Translations under genes and position numbers: made by a program
From: Pyramidobacter sp.
GTDB lineage: Bacteria; Synergistota; Synergistia; Synergistales; Dethiosulfovibrionaceae
DNA: 7,790 bases
Direction: 5' to 3'
Assembly (NCBI GenBank): GCA_017940445.1
Contig: JAGAYQ010000261.1
Span: 1-7,790 of the forward strand
Shown here: positions 1 to 6,502 of the stretch, piece after piece
Layout: each line of letters opens with the position of its first letter
How positions within the stretch are numbered: the stretch's first letter is position 1
The notes under the pieces: generated by a model
Seen by the model: the letters and a program-made list of their open reading frames with translations, nothing else
Database searches by the model: none
What the model was told of the DNA's origin: nothing

Positions 1-21
1 GAGCTCTACTTCGGAGCGTAG
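1..21 (+). CDS. Possible C-terminal end of an upstream gene (ELYFGA-stop)
   Basis: Frame 1 reads six codons (Glu-Leu-Tyr-Phe-Gly-Ala) and a TAG stop at 19-21. The stop lies 15 bases before a strong hairpin terminator, which is the normal distance between a stop codon and an intrinsic terminator. A second possible end is the TAA at 29-31 in frame 2. Nothing can be said about the product. This is an inference from stop-terminator spacing only. Confidence 0.3.
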   Translation, partial: ELYFGA

Positions 22-36
22 AAATCCCTAAAAACG

Positions 37-99
37 AAAAAGCCGCACCGTCTGCGGGCGCTCCCTTTTCGGGAACGTCTGCGGACGGCGCGGCTTTTT
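37..99. terminator. Strong, nearly symmetric intrinsic terminator
   Basis: The arms at 37-65 and 71-99 form a stem of about 29 pairs around the five-base loop TTTTC. Counted by hand, there are 24 Watson-Crick pairs, three G-U wobbles and two A-C mismatches. The left arm starts with AAAAA and the right arm ends with TTTTT, so a U-tract follows the stem on either strand and the element could terminate transcription both ways. It separates whatever lies to the left from the ggt-like gene. Confidence 0.85.
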
Positions 100-510
100 G
101 CTGACAATGAGACGGCTCTTTTGCAGTTTTTAAAAAAACTCACGACGCAGGGAATGAAGGGATTCTTTTCCACAATAAAAATTTGTGTAGCGAAGCAAAA
201 ACAATAGTAATAGAGAAAATCGACATAAATAAGCCCAGCGCTGCGGGCTGCAGGAAAATGCGCAGAAAACGGGGGTGCTGTCGGCTTGAGACCGTGATTT
301 TTCGCTGTTTTTTTCGTGCTGAGAGGAAAAGAAAGAATTGGAGTGAAATACATATAAAAGGATATTTCCCCGCTGAAAAATTCGTTATTATGGCAGGGAA
401 AGACGATAAAATCTAAAGAGCGTGCTGGGAGAAGTCAATGCGACGCGGCTTTTGTGCTTAAAATCGCGAATTAGTCATGAATAACATTTATGATCGATAG
501 AAAGCGATTA
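100..510. other. AT-rich intergenic stretch without a convincing gene
   Basis: No open frame here has the codon preference of the neighbouring genes. The longest, a 77-codon frame at 183-416, encodes a Lys/Arg/Cys-rich peptide, lacks a good ribosome binding site and shows no domain. The composition is much richer in A and T than the genes. Weak -10-like words occur (TATAAA at 353-358, TATGAT at 489-494), but none has a correctly spaced -35 element. I see no tRNA-like or riboswitch-like fold by eye. Confidence 0.6.
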
Positions 511-538
511 TTGGACGAACGAACAAAGTGATGATAAT
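511..538 (+). promoter_or_regulatory. Candidate promoter for the ggt-like gene
   Basis: A -35-like TTGGAC (511-516) lies 16 bases before GATAAT (533-538), which matches the sigma-70 -10 consensus at five of six positions. The -35 match is weak. The predicted transcript would begin near 545 and carry a leader of about 77 bases. That leader contains a small hairpin, GCTCC-TTAC-GGAGC at 567-580, and the ribosome binding site AGGAGGAG at 605-612. It is the best candidate in the gap, but not a certain one. Confidence 0.4.
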
Positions 539-621
539 GTTTGCTTTAGAAGTACGCGCATAAAGGGCTCCTTACGGAGCAAGGAAAATCGTTCGACTTT
601 TATCAGGAGGAGAATGACACA

Positions 622-2370
622 ATGAACAAGAAGGCACTTGCGGCATTGGTTCTTTCTGCGACGGTCCTGGCGGCCGGCGCGGCGAGCGCGAACACCATGT
701 ACTACAAGACCCGTCCCACGATCAGCGGCAAGGTCGTCGCCCACGGCGGCAGCCCCGCGGTCGCGAAGGCCGGCATGGAGATCCTGCTTCAGGGCGGCAC
801 CGCTTTTGACGCGGCGATGGCTATGGCTGCGGCTCAGAGCTACAGCGAAGTCATGATGTGCCACATCTTCGGCGGCGACCTTCAGCTGATCGGCTACGAC
901 GCCAAGGCGAAGAAGGTCTTCAGCTTCAACGGCACCGGCTGGGCGCCCAAGAAGTCGTCGATCGACTACCACATGGAGAAGACCAACGCTGAGATCCCGG
1001 TCAAGGGCATCTACTCGATGCACATGCCCGGCGAGTGGTCCGGCTGGATGACGTTCCTTGCCAAGTACGGCACGATGCCGCTTGACAAGCTGCTGGCCCC
1101 CGCTGAGAAGATGGCCCGTGAAGGCATCATCACCGATGACTTCCTTGCCAACATGATCAAGGGCGGCTCCGAGGGCATGAACGACGAGGCCAAGGCTGTG
1201 TTCTGGCCCAACGGCGAAGCTCTGAAGGCCGGCGATGTGTACAAGAACGTGGCCTATGCCGATCTGCTCAAGACCATGGGCGAAGTGGCTGCCAAGGGCG
1301 CCGAGGGCAAGACGCTTGCCGACGGCTACAAGGCTGCTGAGGACTACTTCTATCGCGGACCGCTTGCCGAAGAGATCGTCAAGTGGAACAACGAGAACGG
1401 CGGCGACTTCTCGATCGAGGACTTCAACGAGTTCCACGCTGAGGAGACCACGCCCATCACCACCAACTACCGCGGCATCGACGTGTACTGCACGCCTCCC
1501 AACAGCCAGGGCACCGTTCTCATCGAGACGCTCAACACGCTTGAGAACTTCGACCTCAAGTCGATGGGCCTGAACAGCGCCAAGTACATCAACGTCATCA
1601 CTCAGGCGCTCCAGATCGCCATCAACCACCGCAACCGCTTCAGCGCCGATCCTCGCTTCTTCAAGTATCCCGAGGGCCTGCTGACCAAGGAGTTCGGCAA
1701 GGACATCGCGAAGAACCACATCTTCCCCGACAAGGCTGTCGAAGCCATCCCGCTCGGCGAGGAGAAGTACTTTGTCGATTACAACAAGAAGGGCCCCGAC
1801 ACGACGTTCATGTTCTGCGCTGACGAAGCCGGCAACATCGTGGCCGTTACCCACTCGATCAACCACTTCTTCGGCTCCGGCATGATGTTCAAGGGCATCA
1901 TGATGAACGACCGCCGCATCCAGTACAGCCTTGACGCCGATCTGCCCAACTCGCTGTATCCGCATAAGCGCACCGTCCAGACGATCACTCCTTCGATCGC
2001 TCTGAAGAACGGCGAGGCTTACATGGCTTTCGGTACGCCCAACGCTGACCGTCAGGAGCAGACCAAGCTTCAGGGCTTCCTGAACATCGTTGAGTTCGGT
2101 CTTCGTCCTCAGGCTGCCGTCGAGACGCCCCGCGTGGCCACCGACGCCGCCGGCGACACCGCCAGCAACAACAAGCACCCCAAGCAGATCAGCTACATGG
2201 TCAACTACCTGACCCAGATCGACGAGAAGGTCATCAAGGAGCTCTCCGACATGGGCTATAAGATGGCTCCCACCCGCAACACCGGCTCGCTTGGCCTTGG
2301 CGTCAAGGAGAACGGCTTCTGGTCCGTCGGCGCTGACCCCACCCGCAACGCCTACACCTACGCGTGGTAA
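622..2370 (+). CDS. Exported gamma-glutamyltransferase-family Ntn-hydrolase (divergent)
   Basis: This 582-residue protein has the length of a full gamma-glutamyltransferase precursor. Residues 1-23 are a Sec signal peptide (Asn-Lys-Lys, hydrophobic core, Ala-Ser-Ala cleavage site before Asn24), placing it outside the inner membrane. The family is a self-cleaving N-terminal-nucleophile hydrolase that transfers or hydrolyses gamma-glutamyl amides. The new N-terminal nucleophile of the small subunit is predicted to be Thr394, in DTTFMFCAD. The downstream segment VAVTHSIN (407-414) has the spacing of the E. coli enzyme, giving Ser412 and Asn414 where E. coli has Thr409 and Asn411. Several substrate residues differ: Thr105 replaces the Arg that holds the glutamyl carboxylate (E. 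coli Arg114), Gln453-Thr454 replace the Ser pair, and Asn474-Ala475 replace the oxyanion-loop Gly pair. Family and maturation are therefore well supported, but gamma-glutamyl specificity is doubtful. The start is fixed by AGGAGGAG nine bases upstream. It is probably co-transcribed with the gene at 2403. E. coli comparisons are from recalled sequence. Confidence 0.9.
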   Translation: MNKKALAALVLSATVLAAGAASANTMYYKTRPTISGKVVAHGGSPAVAKAGMEILLQGGTAFDAAMAMAAAQSYSEVMMCHIFGGDLQLIGYDAKAKKVFSFNGTGWAPKKSSIDYHMEKTNAEIPVKGIYSMHMPGEWSGWMTFLAKYGTMPLDKLLAPAEKMAREGIITDDFLANMIKGGSEGMNDEAKAVFWPNGEALKAGDVYKNVAYADLLKTMGEVAAKGAEGKTLADGYKAAEDYFYRGPLAEEIVKWNNENGGDFSIEDFNEFHAEETTPITTNYRGIDVYCTPPNSQGTVLIETLNTLENFDLKSMGLNSAKYINVITQALQIAINHRNRFSADPRFFKYPEGLLTKEFGKDIAKNHIFPDKAVEAIPLGEEKYFVDYNKKGPDTTFMFCADEAGNIVAVTHSINHFFGSGMMFKGIMMNDRRIQYSLDADLPNSLYPHKRTVQTITPSIALKNGEAYMAFGTPNADRQEQTKLQGFLNIVEFGLRPQAAVETPRVATDAAGDTASNNKHPKQISYMVNYLTQIDEKVIKELSDMGYKMAPTRNTGSLGLGVKENGFWSVGADPTRNAYTYAW

Positions 2371-2402
2371 GTTTAAGCGCCTGAACAAAGGAGATTTTTG
2401 TA

Positions 2403-2951
2403 ATGAAGAAGTTTATGCTTGCGCTTGCGGCGACGCTCGCTTTTGCCGCCTGCGCTTTTGCCGAGCAGCCTGCGCTGACCGCGCTTGGTTCGCCCGCTCT
2501 GCTGACGCCCTTTGGCCAGAGCCAGGACGCCAACGCTGTCAAGCTGATGACCAAGAAGCTGGCTGTCGATTATGATATGACCTGCTTTGCCGACAAGGTC
2601 GACTGGAGCAAGTACAAGTCGATGATCGTCGTGCTCGGCGGCAGCGGCAAGGGACTCGGCGCTGCTGGCCTCGACATCCCCACGGAGCTCGAGCGCTGCA
2701 AGGCGCTTGTGGCGACGGCCAAGGAGAAGGGCGTCAAGATCCTCGCCATGCACATCGGCGGTCAGGATCGCCGCGGCCCCAACTCCGAGCCGTTCCTCGG
2801 CTTCATGGGCGACGCTGACTTCGCGATCGTCCGCGCCGACGGCAACGCTGATGAGTACTTTACCAAGCTCTGCGCCGAGAAGAACGTGCCTCTGTACACG
2901 ATCGAGAAGACCGGCGATCTTCGCAAGGTCATGCCGGAGCTCCTCAAGTAA
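2403..2951 (+). CDS. Exported DUF6305-type protein, function unknown
   Basis: This 182-residue protein has a signal peptide: Met-Lys-Lys, a hydrophobic core to about residue 18, and an Ala-Phe-Ala cleavage site before Glu21. Cys17 follows Phe-Ala-Ala, a poor but possible lipobox, so a lipoprotein is an alternative. The mature part looks like a small alpha/beta domain: a strand MIVVLGG (74-80) runs into the glycine-rich loop GGSGKGLGAAGLD (79-91), and a second strand ends in AMHIGGQDRRG (115-125). These two blocks match my recollection of the DUF6305 family, which has no established biochemical role. The Gly-rich loop and the His-Ile-Gly-Gly motif suggest ligand binding, but no catalytic set can be named. 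It starts 32 bases after the ggt-like stop with AAAGGAG nine bases before the ATG, and a terminator follows, so the two form one operon. Shared export suggests the two proteins act on the same material. Confidence 0.85.
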   Translation: MKKFMLALAATLAFAACAFAEQPALTALGSPALLTPFGQSQDANAVKLMTKKLAVDYDMTCFADKVDWSKYKSMIVVLGGSGKGLGAAGLDIPTELERCKALVATAKEKGVKILAMHIGGQDRRGPNSEPFLGFMGDADFAIVRADGNADEYFTKLCAEKNVPLYTIEKTGDLRKVMPELLK

Positions 2952-2969
2952 CGCATTTTGAAACGAATG

Positions 2970-3016
2970 ATCATGCCTCGTTCTTCTTCGTGAGGAATGA
3001 GGCATGATATCTTTCA
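2970..3016 (+). terminator. Intrinsic terminator after the DUF6305 gene
   Basis: The arms at 2970-2986 and 2992-3008 pair along 17 positions (15 Watson-Crick, two G-U) around the loop TTCGT. The stem is followed by ATCTTTC, a modest U-rich tail. It lies 18 bases after the stop and would end the ggt-like/DUF6305 transcript. The weak tail means some read-through is possible. Confidence 0.7.
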
Positions 3017-3128
3017 GGCGGCGCTTTTTGCGCTTTGCCGCTCCGAATGAATAACGAACCCTTGTCAGTGTTTTAGTTTTTGAGTGTGCAAGTAAAAGCG
3101 TTATTTCGGGAAGGTGAGCCGTTTCCGT

Positions 3129-3136
3129 TTCGCGAA
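3129..3136. promoter_or_regulatory. Palindrome TTCGCGAA upstream of the mdcA promoter, possible operator
   Basis: This perfect 8-base palindrome sits in a partly symmetric 14-base context (3126-3139). It lies about 24 bases upstream of the -10 hexamer, where a -35 element or an activator would normally sit. The promoter has no recognisable -35 hexamer, so a regulator bound here is plausible. The site is short and could be chance. Confidence 0.25.
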
Positions 3137-3156
3137 GCGGGGGCAATTTGCGGATA

Positions 3157-3165
3157 TGCTATAAT
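3157..3165 (+). promoter_or_regulatory. Extended -10 promoter for mdcA
   Basis: The sequence TGCTATAAT contains a perfect TATAAT (3160-3165) with the TG of an extended -10 element one base upstream. No TTGACA-like hexamer is found at the right distance, which is usual for extended -10 promoters. Transcription should start near 3172 and give a leader of about 113 bases before the mdcA ATG. Confidence 0.75.
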
Positions 3166-3201
3166 GAGACCGCACTTTTCGTGCCGCTGAGGCCGAATTG
3201 G

Positions 3202-3224
3202 CGCGGCTTTCCCTGCAGGCCGCG
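3202..3224 (+). other. GC-rich hairpin in the mdcA leader
   Basis: CGCGGC (3202-3207) pairs with GCCGCG (3219-3224) over an 11-base loop, within the predicted 5' untranslated region. No U-tract follows, so it is not a terminator on its own. It may stabilise the transcript or have no role. I do not recognise a known riboswitch. Confidence 0.3.
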
Positions 3225-3284
3225 GGCGCTTTCATCCTGAAAAACGCGCTGTCAAATCTCAATTTTTAAGGAGCGTGCTGTTTT

Positions 3285-5000
3285 ATGTTTCCTCGCGATC
3301 TCAATCGCAAGTGGGATACCCTGCTTGCTGACACCAACGAGCGCCTTGCCGCTGCGGCGAAGATCTCCGGCGGCAGCAAGATCGTCAAGGCTGACGACGC
3401 CGTCGCCCTGCTCGAAGCGGTGATCCGCCCGTTCGACCGCGTCAATATCGAGGGCGACAACCAGAAGCAGGCCGATTTCCTGGCCCAGGCGCTGTGCGCC
3501 GTCGATCCCGCCAAGGTGCACGATCTGCACATGGTGCAGTCGGTGCTCACGCTTGATGAGCACATCGATGTGTTCGAAAAAGGCATCGCTAAAAAGCTCG
3601 ATCTTTCCTATTCCGGTCCCCAGTCCGGCCGCATCGCCGAGCTGCTCAACGCCGGCAAGATCGACCTTGGCGCGATCCACACCTATCTTGAGCTGTACGG
3701 CCGCTACTTCCTCGACCTCACGCCCCGCGTGGCGCTGGTCGTTGCCGATGCGGCCGATAAGGACGGCAACCTTTACACCGGCTTCAGCACGGAGGACACG
3801 CCGACCATCGTCGAAGCCACCAAGTTCCGTCAGGGCATCGTCATCGTCCAGGTCAACCGCATCGTGGACAAGCTGCCCCGCGTCGACATCCCCGGCGACT
3901 TTGTCGATTTCGTCATCCAGTCGCCCAAGCCCTTCTACATCGAGCCTCTGTTCACGCGCGACCCCGCCAAGATCACTGACGCGCGCGTGCTTACGGCCAT
4001 GATGACCATCAAGGGCATCTACGCCCCCTACGGCATCCAGAACCTCAACCACGGCGTCGGCTACGACACGGCGGCCATCGAGCTGCTGCTGCCCACCTAC
4101 GGCGAGGAGCTGGGCCTGAAGGGCAAGATCTGCTCCAACTGGATCCTCAACCCCCATCCCACGCTGATCCCCGCCATCGAGACGGGCTGGGTCAAGTCGG
4201 TCCACAGCTTCGGCGGAGAGCTGGGCATGGACCGCTACGTGGCCGCGCGTCCCGATGTGTTCTTCATCGGACCTGACGGCTCGATGCGCTCCAACCGCTG
4301 CATGTCGCAGATCGCCGGTCACTACGCGATCGACGCCTTCATCGGCGCGACGCTCCAGATCGACCCCTACGGCAACAGCAGCACGGCCACGGCCACCAAG
4401 GTGGCCGGCTTCGGCGGCGCGCCCAACATGGGCTGCGACAGCCGCGGCCGCCGTCACAGCACGGCCTCGTGGCTGAAGGCCGGCGAAGAGGTCGGCAATC
4501 AGGCTGCCTGCATCGGTCCGCAGCTTCACCGCGGCCGCCGTCTGGTGGTCCAGATCCTCAACACGGTCGCCAAGATCAAGGACAAGAAGAACCCCGGCCA
4601 GTTCAAGACGATCCCCGCGTTCGTCGAAGAGCTTGACGCGGTGAAGCTGATGAAGAACGCCAATCTGCCCATCGAGCCCGTGATGATCTACGGCGACGAC
4701 CTCACCCATATCGTCACCGAGCAGGGCGTGGCGTATCTGCACAAGTGCCGCGACATCGAGGAGCGCAAGGCCGCGATCCGTTCGGTCGCCGGCGACACGC
4801 CCGTGGGACGTCAGGGCAGCGAGGCGGAGAAGAACAAGATGCGCGAGCTGGGCATCGTCAAGACGCCCGCCGATCTGGGCATTGACGTTGCTACCGCCAC
4901 GCGCGAGCGTCTGGCCGCTAAGAACATCATGGACCTCGTCGAGTGGTCCGGCGGTCTGTACGATCCGCCCGCGAAGTTCCTGCCGAAGAAAGACGCCTAG
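3285..5000 (+). CDS. mdcA: Malonate decarboxylase alpha subunit (acyl-CoA/ACP transferase)
   Basis: This 571-residue soluble protein has no signal peptide. In malonate decarboxylase, MdcA moves malonyl onto the acetyl-carrying acyl-carrier subunit in exchange for acetate, and it belongs to the CoA-transferase superfamily. Recognition rests on blocks I recall as typical of MdcA: EGDNQKQADFL (56-66), an AIHTYLELYGR-type segment (about 126-136), NLYTGFSTEDTPTIVEAT (about 161-178), LNHGVGYDTAAIELLLPTYGE, and GFGGAPNMG (375-383) followed by SRGRRH. The segment IVTEQGVAYL (Glu479) resembles the C-terminal VTE-x-G block of CoA transferases. The length is normal for the family and the match runs nearly end to end. 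AAGGAG, 11 bases before the ATG, fixes the start. It has its own promoter. No carrier (mdcC), carboxylyltransferase/decarboxylase (mdcD, mdcE) or holo-ACP maturation gene follows in the window, so it either works with subunits encoded elsewhere or acts as a stand-alone CoA transferase. Confidence 0.9.
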   Translation: MFPRDLNRKWDTLLADTNERLAAAAKISGGSKIVKADDAVALLEAVIRPFDRVNIEGDNQKQADFLAQALCAVDPAKVHDLHMVQSVLTLDEHIDVFEKGIAKKLDLSYSGPQSGRIAELLNAGKIDLGAIHTYLELYGRYFLDLTPRVALVVADAADKDGNLYTGFSTEDTPTIVEATKFRQGIVIVQVNRIVDKLPRVDIPGDFVDFVIQSPKPFYIEPLFTRDPAKITDARVLTAMMTIKGIYAPYGIQNLNHGVGYDTAAIELLLPTYGEELGLKGKICSNWILNPHPTLIPAIETGWVKSVHSFGGELGMDRYVAARPDVFFIGPDGSMRSNRCMSQIAGHYAIDAFIGATLQIDPYGNSSTATATKVAGFGGAPNMGCDSRGRRHSTASWLKAGEEVGNQAACIGPQLHRGRRLVVQILNTVAKIKDKKNPGQFKTIPAFVEELDAVKLMKNANLPIEPVMIYGDDLTHIVTEQGVAYLHKCRDIEERKAAIRSVAGDTPVGRQGSEAEKNKMRELGIVKTPADLGIDVATATRERLAAKNIMDLVEWSGGLYDPPAKFLPKKDA

Positions 5001-5030
5001 TTCTTTTTCGCACTGGTTCCGGTAACACTG

Positions 5031-5083
5031 CCGCGCTTTTTTCCGCCGCGGTTTTGCGCTAAGGCGCCGTCATATTTGACGGC
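5031..5083 (+). terminator. Hairpins between mdcA and the permease, possible weak terminator or attenuator
   Basis: Two hairpins lie in the 119-base gap. CCGCG (5031-5035) pairs with CGCGG (5047-5051) and is followed by TTTTGC. GCCGTCA (5066-5072) pairs perfectly with TGACGGC (5077-5083) over the loop TATT and is followed by ACAGGTTTTAT. Neither has a strong U-tract, so partial termination or an RNA-processing site that lowers permease expression relative to mdcA is more likely than a complete stop. No convincing separate promoter is seen in the gap: TTGACG at 5076-5081 has no properly spaced -10. Confidence 0.4.
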
Positions 5084-5119
5084 ACAGGTTTTATCCTTAT
5101 TGGGAGGATTGAAAAAGAC

Positions 5120-6484
5120 ATGACCAATTCGTTAATCGTTCTGGGCGTGATGCTGGCGGTGCTCGTCGCGGGATCGTTCATTCGCAAGATCCCCGTCGCC
5201 GTTCTGCTGGTGATCGCCTCCATCGCGGGCGCGGTCGTCGGCGGCCTCACCGATCCGCTGCTGCATCGCGACTACTTCACGTCGCTGGCCAGCGTGTTTG
5301 TCGGCAACAGCGAGACCGTTCCGTCGCTGATGCGTCACTTCATGGAAGGCTCGATGCTCTTCCTCAACCTGATGCTCACCGTCGCCGCGGGCATGCTCTT
5401 CATGAGCATCCTCAAGGAAAACGGCGCGCTCAACCTGCTCACCCGTGAGATCGTTTCGGGCTTCTACAAGTCGCCCACGCTGCTGCTCATCCTCATCATG
5501 GTGCTCATCATGCTGCCGGCCATGCTCACCGGCTCGGCTCCCGCCTCCGTGCTCAGCACGGGCGTGCTGGTGCTGCCCATCCTGCTTGAGATCGGCGTGA
5601 GCAAGGACGACGCGGCCGCGATCATCGCGCTCGGCTCGCTGTTCGGCATGGTCGCTCCGCCCGTCAACGTGCCCGCCATGCTCATCGGCACCGGCGTGTA
5701 CATGCCCTACGAGGGCTTTGCCATCCCGCTGCTGTTCCTCACGCTGCCCCTGGCGATCTTCTCCGTGCTCTACATCGGCCGCCGCTCCGTCAGCAAGGTC
5801 GATAAGGACGCCGTGCTCGCCAAGATCCCCGGCGATCCTGCGGTGAAGGGCTTCATCCCGCAGTTCCCGCTGGTCTTCCTGATCGGCTACATGATCATCA
5901 AGAGCTACTATCCCCAGATCGACCCCGGCACGCCGCTCGTGTTCTGCATGGGCATCATCGTGGCGCTGCTGTGCAGCAAGAAGAAGATCAACCTGTGGAA
6001 GGTCTCCGTGCAGTCGATGTCTGACTCCATCGAGGTCATGGCGCTGTTCGCCGCCGTCGGCATGATGATCCAGATCATGGGTCTTACCGGCGCCCGCGGC
6101 GCGACCGTCCTCGGCGCGCTCGGCCTCAAGGGCCCCCTGCTTTACCTGTCGATCGCGGTCGTCGCTCCGTTCGTCGGCGGTCTGCTGATGCCCTTCGGCT
6201 GCGCCGGCGTGCTCGGCATCCCGCTGATCATGGCCTTCACCAACAAGAACGCTATCTGGGTCACCTCGGCTCTGACGCTGATCATGTGCGTCGGCGCTCT
6301 GCTGCCTCCGACCTCGGTCTCGGGCCAGTTCGCCGCCCGTGCCGTGGGCATCGAGAACCAGGGCAAAATGCTCAAGAAGTGCATCCTGCCCGCCCTGCTG
6401 TCGCTGGTCCTCAGCGTCGTGGTCATGGTGTACGCCAACGAGATCGTCGTGTTCCTGCGCGGTCTCGGCATCCCGCTGAAGTAA
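5120..6484 (+). CDS. TRAP transporter large-permease (DctM)-like membrane protein
   Basis: This 454-residue protein is very hydrophobic, with about 11-12 membrane segments (for example near 4-22, 24-43, 78-98, 119-136, 200-220, 247-262, 270-285, 303-322, 337-373, 378-395 and 422-446). The charged stretch 221-247 separates two halves. Each half carries a Pro-Pro loop, APPVNVP (179-185) and LPPTS (395-399). This matches the two-fold repeat with re-entrant hairpins of DctM and related ion-transporter-superfamily carriers, which import dicarboxylates and similar acids with cations. GSAPAS (138-143) before the first loop is also DctM-like. The length is slightly above the usual 425 or so. No solute-binding protein (DctP) or small permease (DctQ) gene is next to it. 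A different ion-transporter-superfamily carrier is the main alternative. GGGAGGA precedes the ATG by 11 bases. It heads a tight cluster with the two genes downstream. Confidence 0.8.
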   Translation: MTNSLIVLGVMLAVLVAGSFIRKIPVAVLLVIASIAGAVVGGLTDPLLHRDYFTSLASVFVGNSETVPSLMRHFMEGSMLFLNLMLTVAAGMLFMSILKENGALNLLTREIVSGFYKSPTLLLILIMVLIMLPAMLTGSAPASVLSTGVLVLPILLEIGVSKDDAAAIIALGSLFGMVAPPVNVPAMLIGTGVYMPYEGFAIPLLFLTLPLAIFSVLYIGRRSVSKVDKDAVLAKIPGDPAVKGFIPQFPLVFLIGYMIIKSYYPQIDPGTPLVFCMGIIVALLCSKKKINLWKVSVQSMSDSIEVMALFAAVGMMIQIMGLTGARGATVLGALGLKGPLLYLSIAVVAPFVGGLLMPFGCAGVLGIPLIMAFTNKNAIWVTSALTLIMCVGALLPPTSVSGQFAARAVGIENQGKMLKKCILPALLSLVLSVVVMVYANEIVVFLRGLGIPLK

Positions 6485-6502
6485 GAGAGGAGCTGTCTCA
6501 CT

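Noticed and set aside
6..353. 115-codon minus-strand frame covering the terminator
   Set aside because: It runs through the 37-99 hairpin and AT-rich non-coding sequence, is rich in Arg, Phe and Cys, and has no supporting features.
183..416. 77-codon + strand frame in the long gap
   Set aside because: Codon use differs from all neighbours, there is no ribosome binding site at a proper distance, and there is no domain or conserved-looking segment.
508..2388. 626-codon open frame on the minus strand opposite the ggt-like gene
   Set aside because: It arises from the strong codon bias of the + strand gene. Its translation is a repetitive Val/Asp/His/Arg-rich string with no recognisable domain, and the + strand product is an end-to-end family match.
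3252..4742. 496-codon minus-strand frame opposite mdcA
   Set aside because: It is a mirror frame of a GC-rich gene. The composition is Val/Asp/Gly/Arg-rich with no domain, while mdcA on the other strand is clearly recognisable.
5076..5103. TTGACG as the -35 element of a permease promoter
   Set aside because: It lies inside the right arm of a hairpin and no acceptable -10 hexamer occurs 16-18 bases downstream. A start there would also fall on the ribosome binding site.
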